Source: Zhongshania sp. R06B22
GTDB lineage: Bacteria > Pseudomonadota > Gammaproteobacteria > Pseudomonadales > Spongiibacteraceae
Assembly (NCBI RefSeq): GCF_040892595.1
Contig: NZ_JBFRYB010000001.1
Coordinates: forward strand, 2,666,001-2,730,000
DNA: 64,000 bases
Direction: 5' to 3'
In this document: piece by piece, positions 37,533-47,408 of the stretch
Layout: each line of letters opens with the position of its first letter
Position numbering within the stretch: position 1 is the stretch's first letter
Made by a program: the position numbers and the translations under genes
The notes under the pieces: generated by a model
Database searches by the model: none
Seen by the model: only the letters and a program-made list of their open reading frames with translations
What the model was told of the DNA's origin: nothing

Positions 37533-37579
37533 TTTGACGCTGCAGACGTCTCGTGGACTTGGATTAAGCCTAACCTGGT

Positions 37580-38947
37580 TTAATTTAGGTAGAAATCGAC
37601 CCGGTCATCCTGAAAAATATCCGCACCTGGGGCCAATAAGTCCATATAGCGGTCAAAGTACAAAAATTGCTTGAGCAACATGGTAAAGGCCCTCGGGAAG
37701 CGAATCCCGTACTTTCTGGCTATCTCACCAAGCTCGCTAAGCAAAGAATTAATACCATCACCGGTGCGATTCTCAAGCACTTTCTGTGGATCTAAGGCAT
37801 TTAAGCCTTCGAATAATTTCTGAATATCGAGGGTAAGCGACTCAACATCGACCTTGTCGCGGGTAATACCGACACTCACCATGGATTCTGCCATCAACTG
37901 ATAGTTTTCTTCACTGATTGCCATAAACAAACTAAAAATGGCTTGCCACGCCTCTGGCTGAATTCGACCCACCATACCAAAATCAATAAACCCAACCTTA
38001 CCGTCGGCTAGGATCAGCAGATTTCCGCTATGTAAATCGGCATGAAAGAAGGGGCACTGAGTCAGGCTTGCAAACCAAGTGTTTAGGGCATTAAACAAGC
38101 TACTCGCGGGGTCAAACGCGCCCTTCGCCATCGCAACCTCATTAGTCAGCGCCACCCCGTAAAAACGCTCCATTGTGAGCACCTTACCGCCGGAGGCACT
38201 GTGATAGGGTTTAGGGGCTAAAACCACGTCATTGCCGCTATCACTTAGGAATTTTCTAAACAGACGAAGATTCTCAGCTTCTTTAAAGAAATCACACTCG
38301 TCGATCATGGACTGGTACATTTCTTCGACCAGCCCGGCAACCGCATCTTTATCTGTATTAGGCAGAATGAGCTCAAAAAGCCGGATCAACAGATAAACAG
38401 CGTTCATGTCGGTGGTCAAAATAGCTTGAACGCCAGGTTTCTGCACCTTTACAACCACATCTTCGCCAGACAGTAACTTGGCAGCATGAACCTGAGCAAT
38501 CGACGCTGACGCCAGCGCGGTTTCGTTAAACTCAGAAAACACTGCCGAAATCGGCTGACCGAGATCCTGCTCTACAATGCGGCGAATTTTGCTAAATGGC
38601 AGCGATGGTGTTTGATCTAAGCAATGCTGAAACTCATCCACGTACTCTTTAGGGAATATAGACGGCGAACTAGCAATAAACTGTCCAAATTTGATATACG
38701 TGGCGCCCAAGGACTCGAATAACTCTCGCAGTTCTACTGGCGTAGGCTTGCGTCTTTGCAATAGGCATTTCAGCGCATGAGGAGACATAGCAAACGTCGT
38801 TTGCAAAGCCCGCCAAGACCCTCTCACACCGAATTCTGCCATACTAATTCTACGGCCGGAGGTATCTGCCACCGCATTGAGACCAAGCCCCTTAGACGCA
38901 GCGAGCAGAATGCTGTCCTTTACACGAACAGATAGTTTTCTAGTCAT
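37580..38947 (-). CDS. ABC1/UbiB-like atypical kinase
   Basis: 455 residues of the ABC1 (AarF/UbiB) family. Family motifs KxGQ (TYIKFGQFIASSPSIFPKEY), the alanine-rich loop ALASASIAQVHAA, the VVKVQKPGV lysine, the HADLHSGNLL catalytic loop and the GFIDFGMVG metal site are all present. Such proteins support ubiquinone biosynthesis or isoprenoid lipid handling; true UbiB sits in the ubi operon with C-terminal membrane helices, which are not seen here. It is therefore a UbiB-like paralogue, exact role unknown. A terminator follows the stop. Confidence 0.88.
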   Translation of the reverse strand: MTRKLSVRVKDSILLAASKGLGLNAVADTSGRRISMAEFGVRGSWRALQTTFAMSPHALKCLLQRRKPTPVELRELFESLGATYIKFGQFIASSPSIFPKEYVDEFQHCLDQTPSLPFSKIRRIVEQDLGQPISAVFSEFNETALASASIAQVHAAKLLSGEDVVVKVQKPGVQAILTTDMNAVYLLIRLFELILPNTDKDAVAGLVEEMYQSMIDECDFFKEAENLRLFRKFLSDSGNDVVLAPKPYHSASGGKVLTMERFYGVALTNEVAMAKGAFDPASSLFNALNTWFASLTQCPFFHADLHSGNLLILADGKVGFIDFGMVGRIQPEAWQAIFSLFMAISEENYQLMAESMVSVGITRDKVDVESLTLDIQKLFEGLNALDPQKVLENRTGDGINSLLSELGEIARKYGIRFPRAFTMLLKQFLYFDRYMDLLAPGADIFQDDRVDFYLN

Positions 38948-39157
38948 AATTCTTTATTCCCTTAATTTCGGATAGAGCTCGCCACCCTGTTTTAGCCTGC
39001 AGTGATATTAACGCTAAATCCGTTAAGACAACACTCACGCAGCACTCATACAGCAGAAGTTACGCCATTGTAATCAGCCTTGCGTCATCGCTAGGTTACA
39101 CTATCATTACCACCTACTGCTTTTGAGCCATACATAATAACAAGGAGAAAATCCTTC

Positions 39158-40000
39158 ATGCACAATACCGCGATTATATGTCAGGAAGCGCCCGTTCCGA
39201 GCGCTAGCGGCAAAGAAATTACCAATGAGCACTGCTCTAAAGTTAATTCGCAAACCTACCTCATCGCTGGCCAAGAAATCACCCTGCCAGTCAAGGTCGG
39301 TGCCGCAGCGATGTTGATGAATGTTTTTGTGGTTGATGCCAAAAAAGCACAGCAATTGATCGCCGCCAGTGGCTTTAAGGTTGTTGAAATATGGCCAGGC
39401 AAGGCGCTGATGCAGTTACTTGGTGTCGACTATCAGCAAAATGACCTTGGTGACTACAACGAAGCAGCGATTGTATTTCCGGTCACCACCCCTGGGGAAC
39501 CAAAACCGCTGCCGGTTATTGGTACCATTTGGCGCATGTTCAAAGGCTCACCGGGCAACTATGTGTACCGTATGCCGGTAAATCAGGGATTTACCACCCA
39601 TGCCGGTCGCTTTATTTGGGGGTTTCCAAAATGGGTGACTGATGTCGACATCCAATTTGGAGAGAAAACCGCGTCGGCAAAATTCAGTGATGACGGTGAG
39701 CTAGTGTTTGCCATCGATGCCGCAACAGGTGCCAAAACCAGCGCTAAGCCGCAAGCAGCTCCGTCGTTAGCCATTCGTGACAATCTAGCATGGAAGACTA
39801 TAGGTATAACAGAAGGTGAAGGCCTCACCTTTAAATTAGGTGGCAGTCCACCTAAAATTGGTGAGCATCACCCCTTAGCCTTGCAACTCAGGGCGCTGGG
39901 ATTGCCAAAAAAACCAATGTGCACGATATCTATCCGCCAGGCGAAAATGCATTTTGATGCGCCCGAAGCGGTGGCAATTGGCAGCCCTTTCACAAGCTAA
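39158..40000 (+). CDS. Acetoacetate decarboxylase-fold protein
   Basis: 280 residues. The segment MPVNQGFTTHAGRFIWGFPKWVTDVD matches the core of the acetoacetate decarboxylase family, where the GRxIWGFPK block carries the Schiff-base lysine. Here only one lysine (K after FP) is present instead of the usual KK pair, so true decarboxylation of acetoacetate is uncertain. Related proteins act in secondary metabolism or are uncharacterised. The start follows AAGGAG by ten bases. It is convergent with marC. Confidence 0.72.
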   Translation: MHNTAIICQEAPVPSASGKEITNEHCSKVNSQTYLIAGQEITLPVKVGAAAMLMNVFVVDAKKAQQLIAASGFKVVEIWPGKALMQLLGVDYQQNDLGDYNEAAIVFPVTTPGEPKPLPVIGTIWRMFKGSPGNYVYRMPVNQGFTTHAGRFIWGFPKWVTDVDIQFGEKTASAKFSDDGELVFAIDAATGAKTSAKPQAAPSLAIRDNLAWKTIGITEGEGLTFKLGGSPPKIGEHHPLALQLRALGLPKKPMCTISIRQAKMHFDAPEAVAIGSPFTS

Positions 40001-40016
40001 CGCTAATCGTAGGCCT

Positions 40017-40679
40017 TTAGCGTGCCGCCACTGTTGATAACAAACCGCTCTGCGCGATGCCGTCAAACAAAAACTGCATCGCCAGAGCGCACAGCAGCAC
40101 ACCAAAGACCCGGCTAATCATATGCATGCCAGTAACCCCCAGCCAATTCTGTAAGCGGCTCGCGAGTAGTAATGACAATAGTGTCATCGCCAGTACGAAT
40201 ACCAGGGAGATGACGACCGCCGTTTGCTCCAAAAGATCACCATCGGCATGAGCCATCAATAAGATCACCGCGCCTATCGCCCCCGGCCCAGCAATCAGCG
40301 GTGTAGCTAGCGGGAACACCGCAATATCGCTACGCGCCTCTGCTTCTTGATCTTCTTCAAGGGTGGTTGTGGTCGCGCCACTACCCTTCACTGTCACCAA
40401 TTCAATTCCGATTAACAACAGCAAAACCCCACCCGCCGCTCTCAAGGCCGCAAGTGAGATACCCATAGCATTGAGTATAAATTCACCCAACAGTGCAAAT
40501 GCCAATAAAATAGCTCCGGCAATTAACACTCCACGCACGGCCGTACGGCGACGTTTTTTTGCAGACAAGCCACTGGTCAATGCCGCAAACATAGCCGCCA
40601 CGTCAATCGGACCGATGGTCGCAAAGAAGGTGGCAAACGCGACAGTGAATGCTTCTACTAAGGCGGTATCAATAGCCAC
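40017..40679 (-). CDS. MarC-family integral membrane protein
   Basis: 220 residues with six predicted membrane helices and the N-terminal FATIGPIDVAAMFAALT segment typical of MarC/NAAT family members. The family includes poorly characterised proteins once tied to multiple antibiotic resistance. The start is a GTG that shares its first base with the pyrD stop (TAGTG), so its translation is coupled to pyrD. Confidence 0.88.
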   Translation of the reverse strand: MAIDTALVEAFTVAFATFFATIGPIDVAAMFAALTSGLSAKKRRRTAVRGVLIAGAILLAFALLGEFILNAMGISLAALRAAGGVLLLLIGIELVTVKGSGATTTTLEEDQEAEARSDIAVFPLATPLIAGPGAIGAVILLMAHADGDLLEQTAVVISLVFVLAMTLLSLLLASRLQNWLGVTGMHMISRVFGVLLCALAMQFLFDGIAQSGLLSTVAAR

Positions 40680-41704
40680 TAAGCGGCCTCTATATTTGCG
40701 ATCGCACTAGCGGCTTCAGCAATAAGTGCCGGACCCCGGTAAATAAAGCCAGTATATATTTGTACTAGCGACGCCCCGGCTGCAATTTTGTCCACCGCGG
40801 ATTCACCATCGCTAATACCGCCCACCCCAATAATAGGCAAGCGACCGTTTAGTGCGTCTGCCAAAATTCGAATAACCGTGGTCGAACTATCTCGAACCGG
40901 TAGGCCGCTCAAACCGCCCACCTCGTCACCGTGGCGAAGCCCAGCTACGGCATCCCGCGCAATCGTAGTATTAGTGGCGATCACACCATCTATGCCCTGC
41001 TCCACAAACACCTCGGCAACGCGACGAATATCATCTTCCGCCATATCCGGCGCAATTTTCACCGCCATAGGAACATAGCGACCATATTTTTCAGCCAGCT
41101 CTAACTGGGCTTTTTTAAGCGCGCCGAGTAAATCAATCAAGGGCTGGCCAAACTGTAGATCCCGTAAACCCGGTGTATTTGGAGAGGACAAATTCACGGT
41201 GACATAACTGGCGAAGGAATAAACTGCGCGTAAACCTATCAAATAATCGTCAACTGCATGCTCAGCCGGGGTGTCCTTGTTCTTGCCAATATTAATGCCA
41301 AGTACACCCTTAAATCCGCTAGCCTTAACCTGCTCAAGTAGATGTTCAAGCCCTAGATTATTAAACCCCATACGATTGATGATCGCTTCCGCTTCCGGCA
41401 AGCGAAACAGACGCGGCTGAGGGTTACCCGCTTGCGCCTTTGGCGTTACCGTACCCACTTCTATAAAGCCGAATCCTAGAGCCGACAGGCCATTTATATA
41501 CTTGGCGTCCTTATCTAAGCCCGCGGCCAAACCCACAGCATTAGGAAATTCTATACCCATCACGGTAAGCGGTGACGAGACCATTGGTTTAGCAAACAAA
41601 CGACTCAAACCCAATTTTTGCAACAACCAAACGGAGCCTAAAGACAGATGATGCGAGGTTTCGGTGGGCAGACAAAACAATATATGACGCAAGACAGAAT
41701 ACAT
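40679..41704 (-). CDS. pyrD: Dihydroorotate dehydrogenase (quinone), class 2
   Basis: 341 residues from ATG at 41704; the longer frame upstream lacks a good start. It oxidises dihydroorotate to orotate in pyrimidine synthesis, passing electrons to quinone. The N-terminal helix pair (MYSVLRHILFCLPTETSHHLSL) is the class 2 membrane-association region. NAVGLAAGLDKDAKYI, the NLSSPNTPGLRDLQ active-site stretch with catalytic serine and the IGVGGISDGESA FMN site are present. It is translationally coupled to the downstream MarC gene. Confidence 0.96.
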   Translation of the reverse strand: MYSVLRHILFCLPTETSHHLSLGSVWLLQKLGLSRLFAKPMVSSPLTVMGIEFPNAVGLAAGLDKDAKYINGLSALGFGFIEVGTVTPKAQAGNPQPRLFRLPEAEAIINRMGFNNLGLEHLLEQVKASGFKGVLGINIGKNKDTPAEHAVDDYLIGLRAVYSFASYVTVNLSSPNTPGLRDLQFGQPLIDLLGALKKAQLELAEKYGRYVPMAVKIAPDMAEDDIRRVAEVFVEQGIDGVIATNTTIARDAVAGLRHGDEVGGLSGLPVRDSSTTVIRILADALNGRLPIIGVGGISDGESAVDKIAAGASLVQIYTGFIYRGPALIAEAASAIANIEAA

Positions 41705-41794
41705 GACGGTAAACCTTAACTCAGAGGCGGCAGGATAACGAAAATGACGGAAAGGAGGAAGACTTGTAGGCCAGCCAAAGCTGGCCAAAGGAGT

Positions 41795-42433
41795 TTACGC
41801 TGAGGTATGCAAGCCGCATTCGCGATTTTCTGCTACCTTAGTTGGATCAAAATAATGCTTAGACGAGGGCAATTTATGCTCTGCCATAAACGCCAACACA
41901 TCAGCTTCAGTCCAATAAAAAATAGGCGCCACTTTTAAAATACCGCGACCATCCCACGACAATATATCTAAATTCTGACGAAACGCGGTTTCCTCTTTGC
42001 GAATACCCGTCACCCAAATTTTTGGCGCTAAATCGGCAAACGCGCGACTAAACGGCTCCAATTTTACCTGCCGAGTAAACTCTTTATGTAAATCTGGATT
42101 ATCGTCAGGGTGAGGGATACCACCCATAATGGCATTGCGATGCTCAGCAGTGATCTCGGGAATATATAATTTCAAGTTGGGGTTCAGCAGCTTTTTCAAC
42201 TGTTCAGCAACCCGATACGTATCCGGCACATTGTAACCGCTGTCTGCCCAGACCACCGGCATTTCTGGCGCCACATCGGTAATGAGTTTAAGCATCACCG
42301 CAGCATTCGGTGCAAAGCTAGTTGAACCCATCATTGGTTCGCCAAGAGACATTGCCCATTTAATAATATCGGCAGCCGACTTGTGGCGCAGCTCAGCGTT
42401 TAATGCTTTTAGGTCCAGATCCATCATTTTCAT
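41795..42433 (-). CDS. cysH: Phosphoadenylyl-sulfate (PAPS) reductase
   Basis: About 212 residues from ATG at 42433; ATGs at 42427 and 42424 are alternatives. It reduces activated sulfate to sulfite. The substrate-loop MGSTSFAPNAAV, the VWADSGYNVPDTY region and the C-terminal active-site ECGLH (catalytic cysteine) are present. It lacks the CC...CxxC iron-sulfur ligands, which points to a PAPS- rather than APS-type enzyme. Upstream, AT-rich ATGCTTA/TAAGCAT and GTTATAAC palindromes (42507-42538) could bind CysB (inference). No other cys genes are adjacent. Confidence 0.93.
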   Translation of the reverse strand: MKMMDLDLKALNAELRHKSAADIIKWAMSLGEPMMGSTSFAPNAAVMLKLITDVAPEMPVVWADSGYNVPDTYRVAEQLKKLLNPNLKLYIPEITAEHRNAIMGGIPHPDDNPDLHKEFTRQVKLEPFSRAFADLAPKIWVTGIRKEETAFRQNLDILSWDGRGILKVAPIFYWTEADVLAFMAEHKLPSSKHYFDPTKVAENRECGLHTSA

Positions 42434-42676
42434 CAATTCGAGTCTAATCAAGCGCGCAACTGTATCACAAAGCATTCAGAAATTAGAATAAAAGCTTTAA
42501 AATCAGATGCTTATAACTTAAGCATATAATGTTATAACAATTTTAACGGTTATTACAAAACAAACAAAACAGGAAAAATCGAGTTCAGCAAGCACAACGA
42601 TGAGGCATTACCGCTACTGCGGTGTGCCCCAAGTCGTACCTACAATGAAACCCAGCTGGAGGCTGCTTAGATCTTT

Positions 42677-45340
42677 TTACTGATAGTCCTGCAAACTTTT
42701 TGACACCACCTCATAGACATCACTAGACAGCTCTGGATCTGCAAGCACGCGCTGTAATTCTGAGCACATAAGCTGCTGAGCCGACGGCAAGTATTTACGC
42801 CACTTAGTCAGCGGCACCAGCAATCGAGACGCTATTTGTGGATTACTGCGGTTAAGTAATAAGACCTGATCTGCTAGAAAACGGTAGCCAGCGCCGTCTT
42901 CACGATGGAAATTAACCCCGTTTTGGCCGCAGAAGGCCCCAATCAATGCGCGCACCTTATTGGGATTGCGAATATCGAAAGCCGGATGCGACATTAACCC
43001 CTGCACGACTTCCAAGGTGCCCGGCAAGCGACACATGGCCTGCACCTGAAACCACTGATTTATCACCAAGGGTTCATGCTGCCACTGCTGATAAAAGCGC
43101 AGCAATGCCTCTGCCTTGTAAGCCGCAGTGCTGTTTACTAAATACGTTAGCGCCGCAAGGCGGTCAGTCATATTGCTACTGCTCTCGTACTGGCGAACTG
43201 CCAAGGCGATAGACTGTGCATCATCTAACAACATCAGATATGAGAGCGCGGTATTCTTTAAGCTGCGACGGGCAATTTGAGCCGCGTCTGGCGCATAGGC
43301 CTCGTCACTTTCACAACGAGAATAACAGGCACTAAATTCATCGCTAAGCGCAGTTGCCAGGGCTTTGCGCAAAGCTTCGCGGGCATGGTGAATGCCATGG
43401 ACATCGACTGGGTGAATAATTTCTGCCAAGTAAGCTTCTGAGGGCAACTGCAGCATCAGCGCAACCATCGCCGCATCGAGCGATGTATTTGCCAACAACT
43501 CGCGACATGCGCTTACATACTCAGAGTCAGGCGAGACCTGCTGACCCGCCGCTAAGGCCGTAATCGCCCGTTTAATTTCTACCAAGCCAAGCTGCTGACT
43601 GGCATCCCAGCGACAAAAGCCGTCACTGTCACTCCGCATAAGGCGCAACAACTGAGCGCCGCTATAATCAAAATCAAGTTTTACCGGCGCAGAAAACCCT
43701 CGTAGCAAACTCGGCACCGGCTCTTCTTTAATATTTGCAAATACAAAACGCTGCTCAGGCTCAGTGACGTTGAGCACCAGTTCGGTATTATCCGGCGACT
43801 CGATATTAGCCGCCGCGTCTGTTAACTGCAGAGCAAGCTGACCCGCTTCACCAATTAGCGCCACCGCCAAGGGAATATGGAAAGGCGCTTTCTCGGTCTG
43901 ACCGGGCGTTGATGGACAAGACTGCTTAACCACCAATGTATACGTTTGTGCTTGTTCATCGTATGTGCCGCTGACGTGCAAGCGTGGCGTACCCGCTTGG
44001 GAATACCAATGACGGAACTGTTTAAGATCGATGCCGCTGGCGTCTTCCATCGCCAAGACAAAATCTTCGCAGGTCACTGCCTGACCATCGTGGCGATCAA
44101 AATACAAATCACTGCCTTTGCGGAATAATTCAGGCCCCAGCAGGGTATGAATCATGCGCACGACTTCCGAGCCTTTTTCATAGATCGTCACGGTATAAAA
44201 ATTAGAAATTTCTATAAACGAGTCGGGCCGAATCGGGTGCGCCATCGGACCCGCGTCTTCGGCAAATTGCGCGGTCCGCAATAAGGTCACGTCTTCAACC
44301 CGCTTAACCGTTGGCGAGCCCATGTCTGAAGAGAATTCCGAGTCCCGAAATACCGTGAAGCCTTCCTTAAGACTCAACTGAAACCAATCTCGACAGGTGA
44401 CACGATTGCCAGACCAGTTGTGAAAATATTCGTGGGCGACAACCCCTTCCACCCGCTGAAATCCGGCGTCGGTAGTGGTTTCTTGTTTGGCCAGTACGCA
44501 AGACGTATTAAAGATATTGAGACTTTTGTTCTCCATCGCGCCCATATTGAAATCGTCTACCGCCACAATATTAAATATATCGAGGTCGTATTCGCGCCCG
44601 TAAACGTCTTCATCCCAGCGCATGGCGTTCTTGAGGGACAACATGGCGTGATCACATTTATCGAGATCTTTTTCGTCAACATAAATTTTGAGATCGACAC
44701 TGCGCCCACTTGTCGTCAGGAACTGGTCTTCTACCACCGCAAGCTTGCCAGCAACCAGGGCGAACAAATACGCCGGTTTGGGGAAAGGGTCGTGCCACAC
44801 GGTTTTGTGAATGCCGTCCGCCAAGCTTTCAGTCTCAATGAGGTTGCCATTAGACAGCAATACCGGATACCGCGACTGGTCAGCAATAATCTCTACGGTA
44901 AACACCGACATTACATCAGGCCGGTCGAGGTAATAGGTTATTTTTCGGAAACCTTCCGCCTCGCACTGAGTGCAAAACATACCACTAGACTTATAGAGGC
45001 CCTCAAGTGACGTGTTATCTTGCGGTCGAAGACGGGTTTCGCAGCACAAGCTAAAGGAAGCCGGCACATTGGCTATGCTCAGCTGCTCTCCGCTCTGCGA
45101 CCATTCACTGTCATCTAACTGGCGGCCATCAATACTCAAAGAAACTAGCTCGAGTTCGGTACCATGAAGCTGCAATGGCGCATCTTGGCTGGCAGCGTCC
45201 GGGTTACGCCTGAGCGCAAGAACTGAGCACACGAGACTGCTAGCTTCCCCCAACTCAAATCGTAAGGTGGTGCTATCGATTAAAAAGTCAGGGACGCTGT
45301 AATCGCTTAAAAAGATAGTGCTAGGCTGCGCATCGCGCAT
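42677..45340 (-). CDS. pepN: Aminopeptidase N (M1 family)
   Basis: 887 residues. Zinc metallopeptidase that removes N-terminal residues from peptides. The substrate-recognition GAMEN (NMGAMENKSLNIFN) and the zinc site HEYFHNWSGNRVTCRDWFQL with the downstream glutamate KEGFTVFRD are all present. Full-length for the gammaproteobacterial PepN type, with a C-terminal helical domain. Lies 18 bases downstream of the DUF2797 gene on the same strand, so probably the last gene of the nadK-rhomboid-DUF1315-DUF2797-pepN run. Confidence 0.97.
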   Translation of the reverse strand: MRDAQPSTIFLSDYSVPDFLIDSTTLRFELGEASSLVCSVLALRRNPDAASQDAPLQLHGTELELVSLSIDGRQLDDSEWSQSGEQLSIANVPASFSLCCETRLRPQDNTSLEGLYKSSGMFCTQCEAEGFRKITYYLDRPDVMSVFTVEIIADQSRYPVLLSNGNLIETESLADGIHKTVWHDPFPKPAYLFALVAGKLAVVEDQFLTTSGRSVDLKIYVDEKDLDKCDHAMLSLKNAMRWDEDVYGREYDLDIFNIVAVDDFNMGAMENKSLNIFNTSCVLAKQETTTDAGFQRVEGVVAHEYFHNWSGNRVTCRDWFQLSLKEGFTVFRDSEFSSDMGSPTVKRVEDVTLLRTAQFAEDAGPMAHPIRPDSFIEISNFYTVTIYEKGSEVVRMIHTLLGPELFRKGSDLYFDRHDGQAVTCEDFVLAMEDASGIDLKQFRHWYSQAGTPRLHVSGTYDEQAQTYTLVVKQSCPSTPGQTEKAPFHIPLAVALIGEAGQLALQLTDAAANIESPDNTELVLNVTEPEQRFVFANIKEEPVPSLLRGFSAPVKLDFDYSGAQLLRLMRSDSDGFCRWDASQQLGLVEIKRAITALAAGQQVSPDSEYVSACRELLANTSLDAAMVALMLQLPSEAYLAEIIHPVDVHGIHHAREALRKALATALSDEFSACYSRCESDEAYAPDAAQIARRSLKNTALSYLMLLDDAQSIALAVRQYESSSNMTDRLAALTYLVNSTAAYKAEALLRFYQQWQHEPLVINQWFQVQAMCRLPGTLEVVQGLMSHPAFDIRNPNKVRALIGAFCGQNGVNFHREDGAGYRFLADQVLLLNRSNPQIASRLLVPLTKWRKYLPSAQQLMCSELQRVLADPELSSDVYEVVSKSLQDYQ

Positions 45341-45358
45341 GAAACAACTCCTGAATCT

Positions 45359-46198
45359 CTACGATTCACTGCGTAATTCAATATGGTATCCGGCGTATTT
45401 ACGAATATTAATCACGCCAGTGTCAAAGATCAGATACTGACCCTTTATGCCGATCAAAGTGCCTTCAACTACCGGCACTTTATCTAAGTTGAATGATTTA
45501 ACTTTGAATGGATAGGTCTCGACCGGAAAATGAATATGCTGCACCGGAATATCACTAATCGCTTGAATTGCCTGCAGACCATGGTTCTCTTGCAACTCCT
45601 TAAGACCGGGCTGGCAAAGCTCAAAAAGCTCATCGCGGCGCGCGGCTAAATCCACTTCGTCGGGCTCACCTTTTAACATCGCCTGCCAGCTGGTCTTATC
45701 CGCAACATGAGATTTATATAAGGTCTCAACCAAACCGGACTGCAAACGATTACTGACCCGAAATATTGGCAGCGCGGCTACCGCACCTTGATCAATCCAG
45801 CGGGTGGGCACCTGGGTACCCCGGGTAATACCCACTTTGACACCTGAAGAGTTTGCCAAATATACAATATGATCGATTAGGCAGTGACTTTCACCCCATT
45901 CCGGCTCCCGGCATGTACCCTCAAAATAGTGGCACTTTTCAGGGCTCATTATACAAATATCACACTGCGCTAAACGCTGAAAACAAGGATAACAATAGCC
46001 TTGATTAAAACTCTTTTTTGTCAATCTTCCGCAGTGCACACAATTAATCTGCTGCCGAAACTCCATCCGCAAGGTACGGCCAATTAAGGCGTTCATGCCA
46101 AGCAGCTCATCGCCAATTGGCATGCTATAAACAGCTAGATCATCGACCAACTGGGTTTTCATTTTTGCGACAGGACCGACTAGAGCGGATATGCTCAT
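45359..46198 (-). CDS. DUF2797 protein with zinc ribbon
   Basis: 279 residues. A central cysteine cluster (CVHCGRLTKKSFNQGYCYPC, then CDIC and further cysteine/histidine residues) suggests zinc binding. The rest is DUF2797, an uncharacterised bacterial family. A VYLANSSGVKVGITRGTQVPTRW segment is the most conserved. No signal peptide. It lies four bases after the DUF1315 gene and before pepN, hinting at a shared transcript. Function unknown. Confidence 0.88.
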   Translation of the reverse strand: MSISALVGPVAKMKTQLVDDLAVYSMPIGDELLGMNALIGRTLRMEFRQQINCVHCGRLTKKSFNQGYCYPCFQRLAQCDICIMSPEKCHYFEGTCREPEWGESHCLIDHIVYLANSSGVKVGITRGTQVPTRWIDQGAVAALPIFRVSNRLQSGLVETLYKSHVADKTSWQAMLKGEPDEVDLAARRDELFELCQPGLKELQENHGLQAIQAISDIPVQHIHFPVETYPFKVKSFNLDKVPVVEGTLIGIKGQYLIFDTGVINIRKYAGYHIELRSES

Positions 46199-46202
46199 CT
46201 AA

Positions 46203-46481
46203 TTATTCCGCCCATTTTAATACTTGATCTTTGTCGGACTCGTCATGACTGTGGTCATCACCACAGACTTCACCCTCAGCTTTGCTGCCACGGTCTATAA
46301 AACCGACGCGTTCTTCTTCTGCATTGGCCTTTAAATCGTAGGCAATGACTCCAGCCATACAATGCTCGCGCTGCTCAGGCGTCACTGCTCGACCGTCTGG
46401 CCACTTGCCTATTTCTACCGCGCGCTTGAGCCCCTCGTAAATTGTCGGGGTGATATTGTCGACTAACTGTTCATAATCCAT
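46203..46481 (-). CDS. DUF1315 (YeaC-like) protein
   Basis: About 92 residues from ATG at 46481. The PTIYEGLKRAVEIGKWPDGR stretch, then VTPEQREHCMAGVIAYD, is the DUF1315/YeaC signature. The C-terminus is acidic and histidine-containing (DDHSHDESDKDQ). Function unknown. Four bases separate its stop from the DUF2797 start. Confidence 0.85.
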   Translation of the reverse strand: MDYEQLVDNITPTIYEGLKRAVEIGKWPDGRAVTPEQREHCMAGVIAYDLKANAEEERVGFIDRGSKAEGEVCGDDHSHDESDKDQVLKWAE

Positions 46482-46556
46482 CACTGCTCTCACTATCTTC
46501 TTTCACTACCGTCTATCACCGCCGTTGAACAGCGGCCACGGATTATATACCAAAAC

Positions 46557-47408
46557 TTATATCGGTTTGCGATCTAGCAGCGCGGCCGCTAGCCCTAGAA
46601 AAAAGCCCAATAACAAACCGCTAACGTGGGCTGTATTGGCAATTGAACCAAGACCCAATAACTCTGTGAAGCCAGCCATACAAATTAATAGCCACACCAC
46701 CATCACTATCGCAACGCCTTTCGCCAGCGGAAAGGCCTGAGTAGGCCGCAAGTGATTCCATATCACGATATAGCCCAATAAGCCGTATATCACACCAGAC
46801 ATGCCGCCAAATAAAGACACGCTGCTGATGGCCTGCGCAATATTCGATCCCGCAGCGACGAGTAAGACTAATCCGAGTATCCGCACCGCGCCCTGACGGC
46901 GCTCGATCATACCCCCCAGCTCCCACAGCCAAAGACTATTAAACACGATATGCATGACGCCAAAATGCAAAAACGCTGGGGTAATCACTCGCCACAACTG
47001 TCCAATCGGCCAATCGCCGCGCAGGGTGCCATCAACAATATAGAGTTGATAAAAGCTCAGGTAGGGCAAGTATTGATAGTCGCGATCAAGAGCGGGCAAC
47101 AATGCCCCGAGAAAACTCAAAACAAGTAGTATCGCCACCACAGGCACGCTGAAGAAACGGCGATACCAAGCTCGCTTAGGCTCCACACGACGGCGCTCAA
47201 TAGTGACTGCCGCAAGTTCTGGATCGCCGGCCTGCAAGCGCTCATAAAGTGTTTTTACCTGCGCCGCATGATGTTCCGAGCCAACCCAAAGCACCTGCAT
47301 ACCACGCTCTTCGGCAATACGGTGAGGTATTGAATCCTGCCAAAGTAATAAAGAAAATCTCGCTAAATCTGTACTTAAGGGCAAGCGTAAACCCACTACT
47401 TCAGACAT
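46557..47408 (-). CDS. Rhomboid-family intramembrane serine protease
   Basis: About 283 residues from ATG at 47408, which overlaps the end of nadK by eight bases. An N-terminal cytoplasmic domain of about 100 residues precedes six membrane helices. The catalytic serine is in GGMSGVIYGLLGY and the histidine in ANTAHVSGLLLGFFLG. A third-helix HFGVMHIVFNSLWLWELG gives the conserved histidine/asparagine. It cleaves membrane-spanning substrates; the target is unknown. Translationally coupled to nadK. Confidence 0.92.
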   Translation of the reverse strand: MSEVVGLRLPLSTDLARFSLLLWQDSIPHRIAEERGMQVLWVGSEHHAAQVKTLYERLQAGDPELAAVTIERRRVEPKRAWYRRFFSVPVVAILLVLSFLGALLPALDRDYQYLPYLSFYQLYIVDGTLRGDWPIGQLWRVITPAFLHFGVMHIVFNSLWLWELGGMIERRQGAVRILGLVLLVAAGSNIAQAISSVSLFGGMSGVIYGLLGYIVIWNHLRPTQAFPLAKGVAIVMVVWLLICMAGFTELLGLGSIANTAHVSGLLLGFFLGLAAALLDRKPI

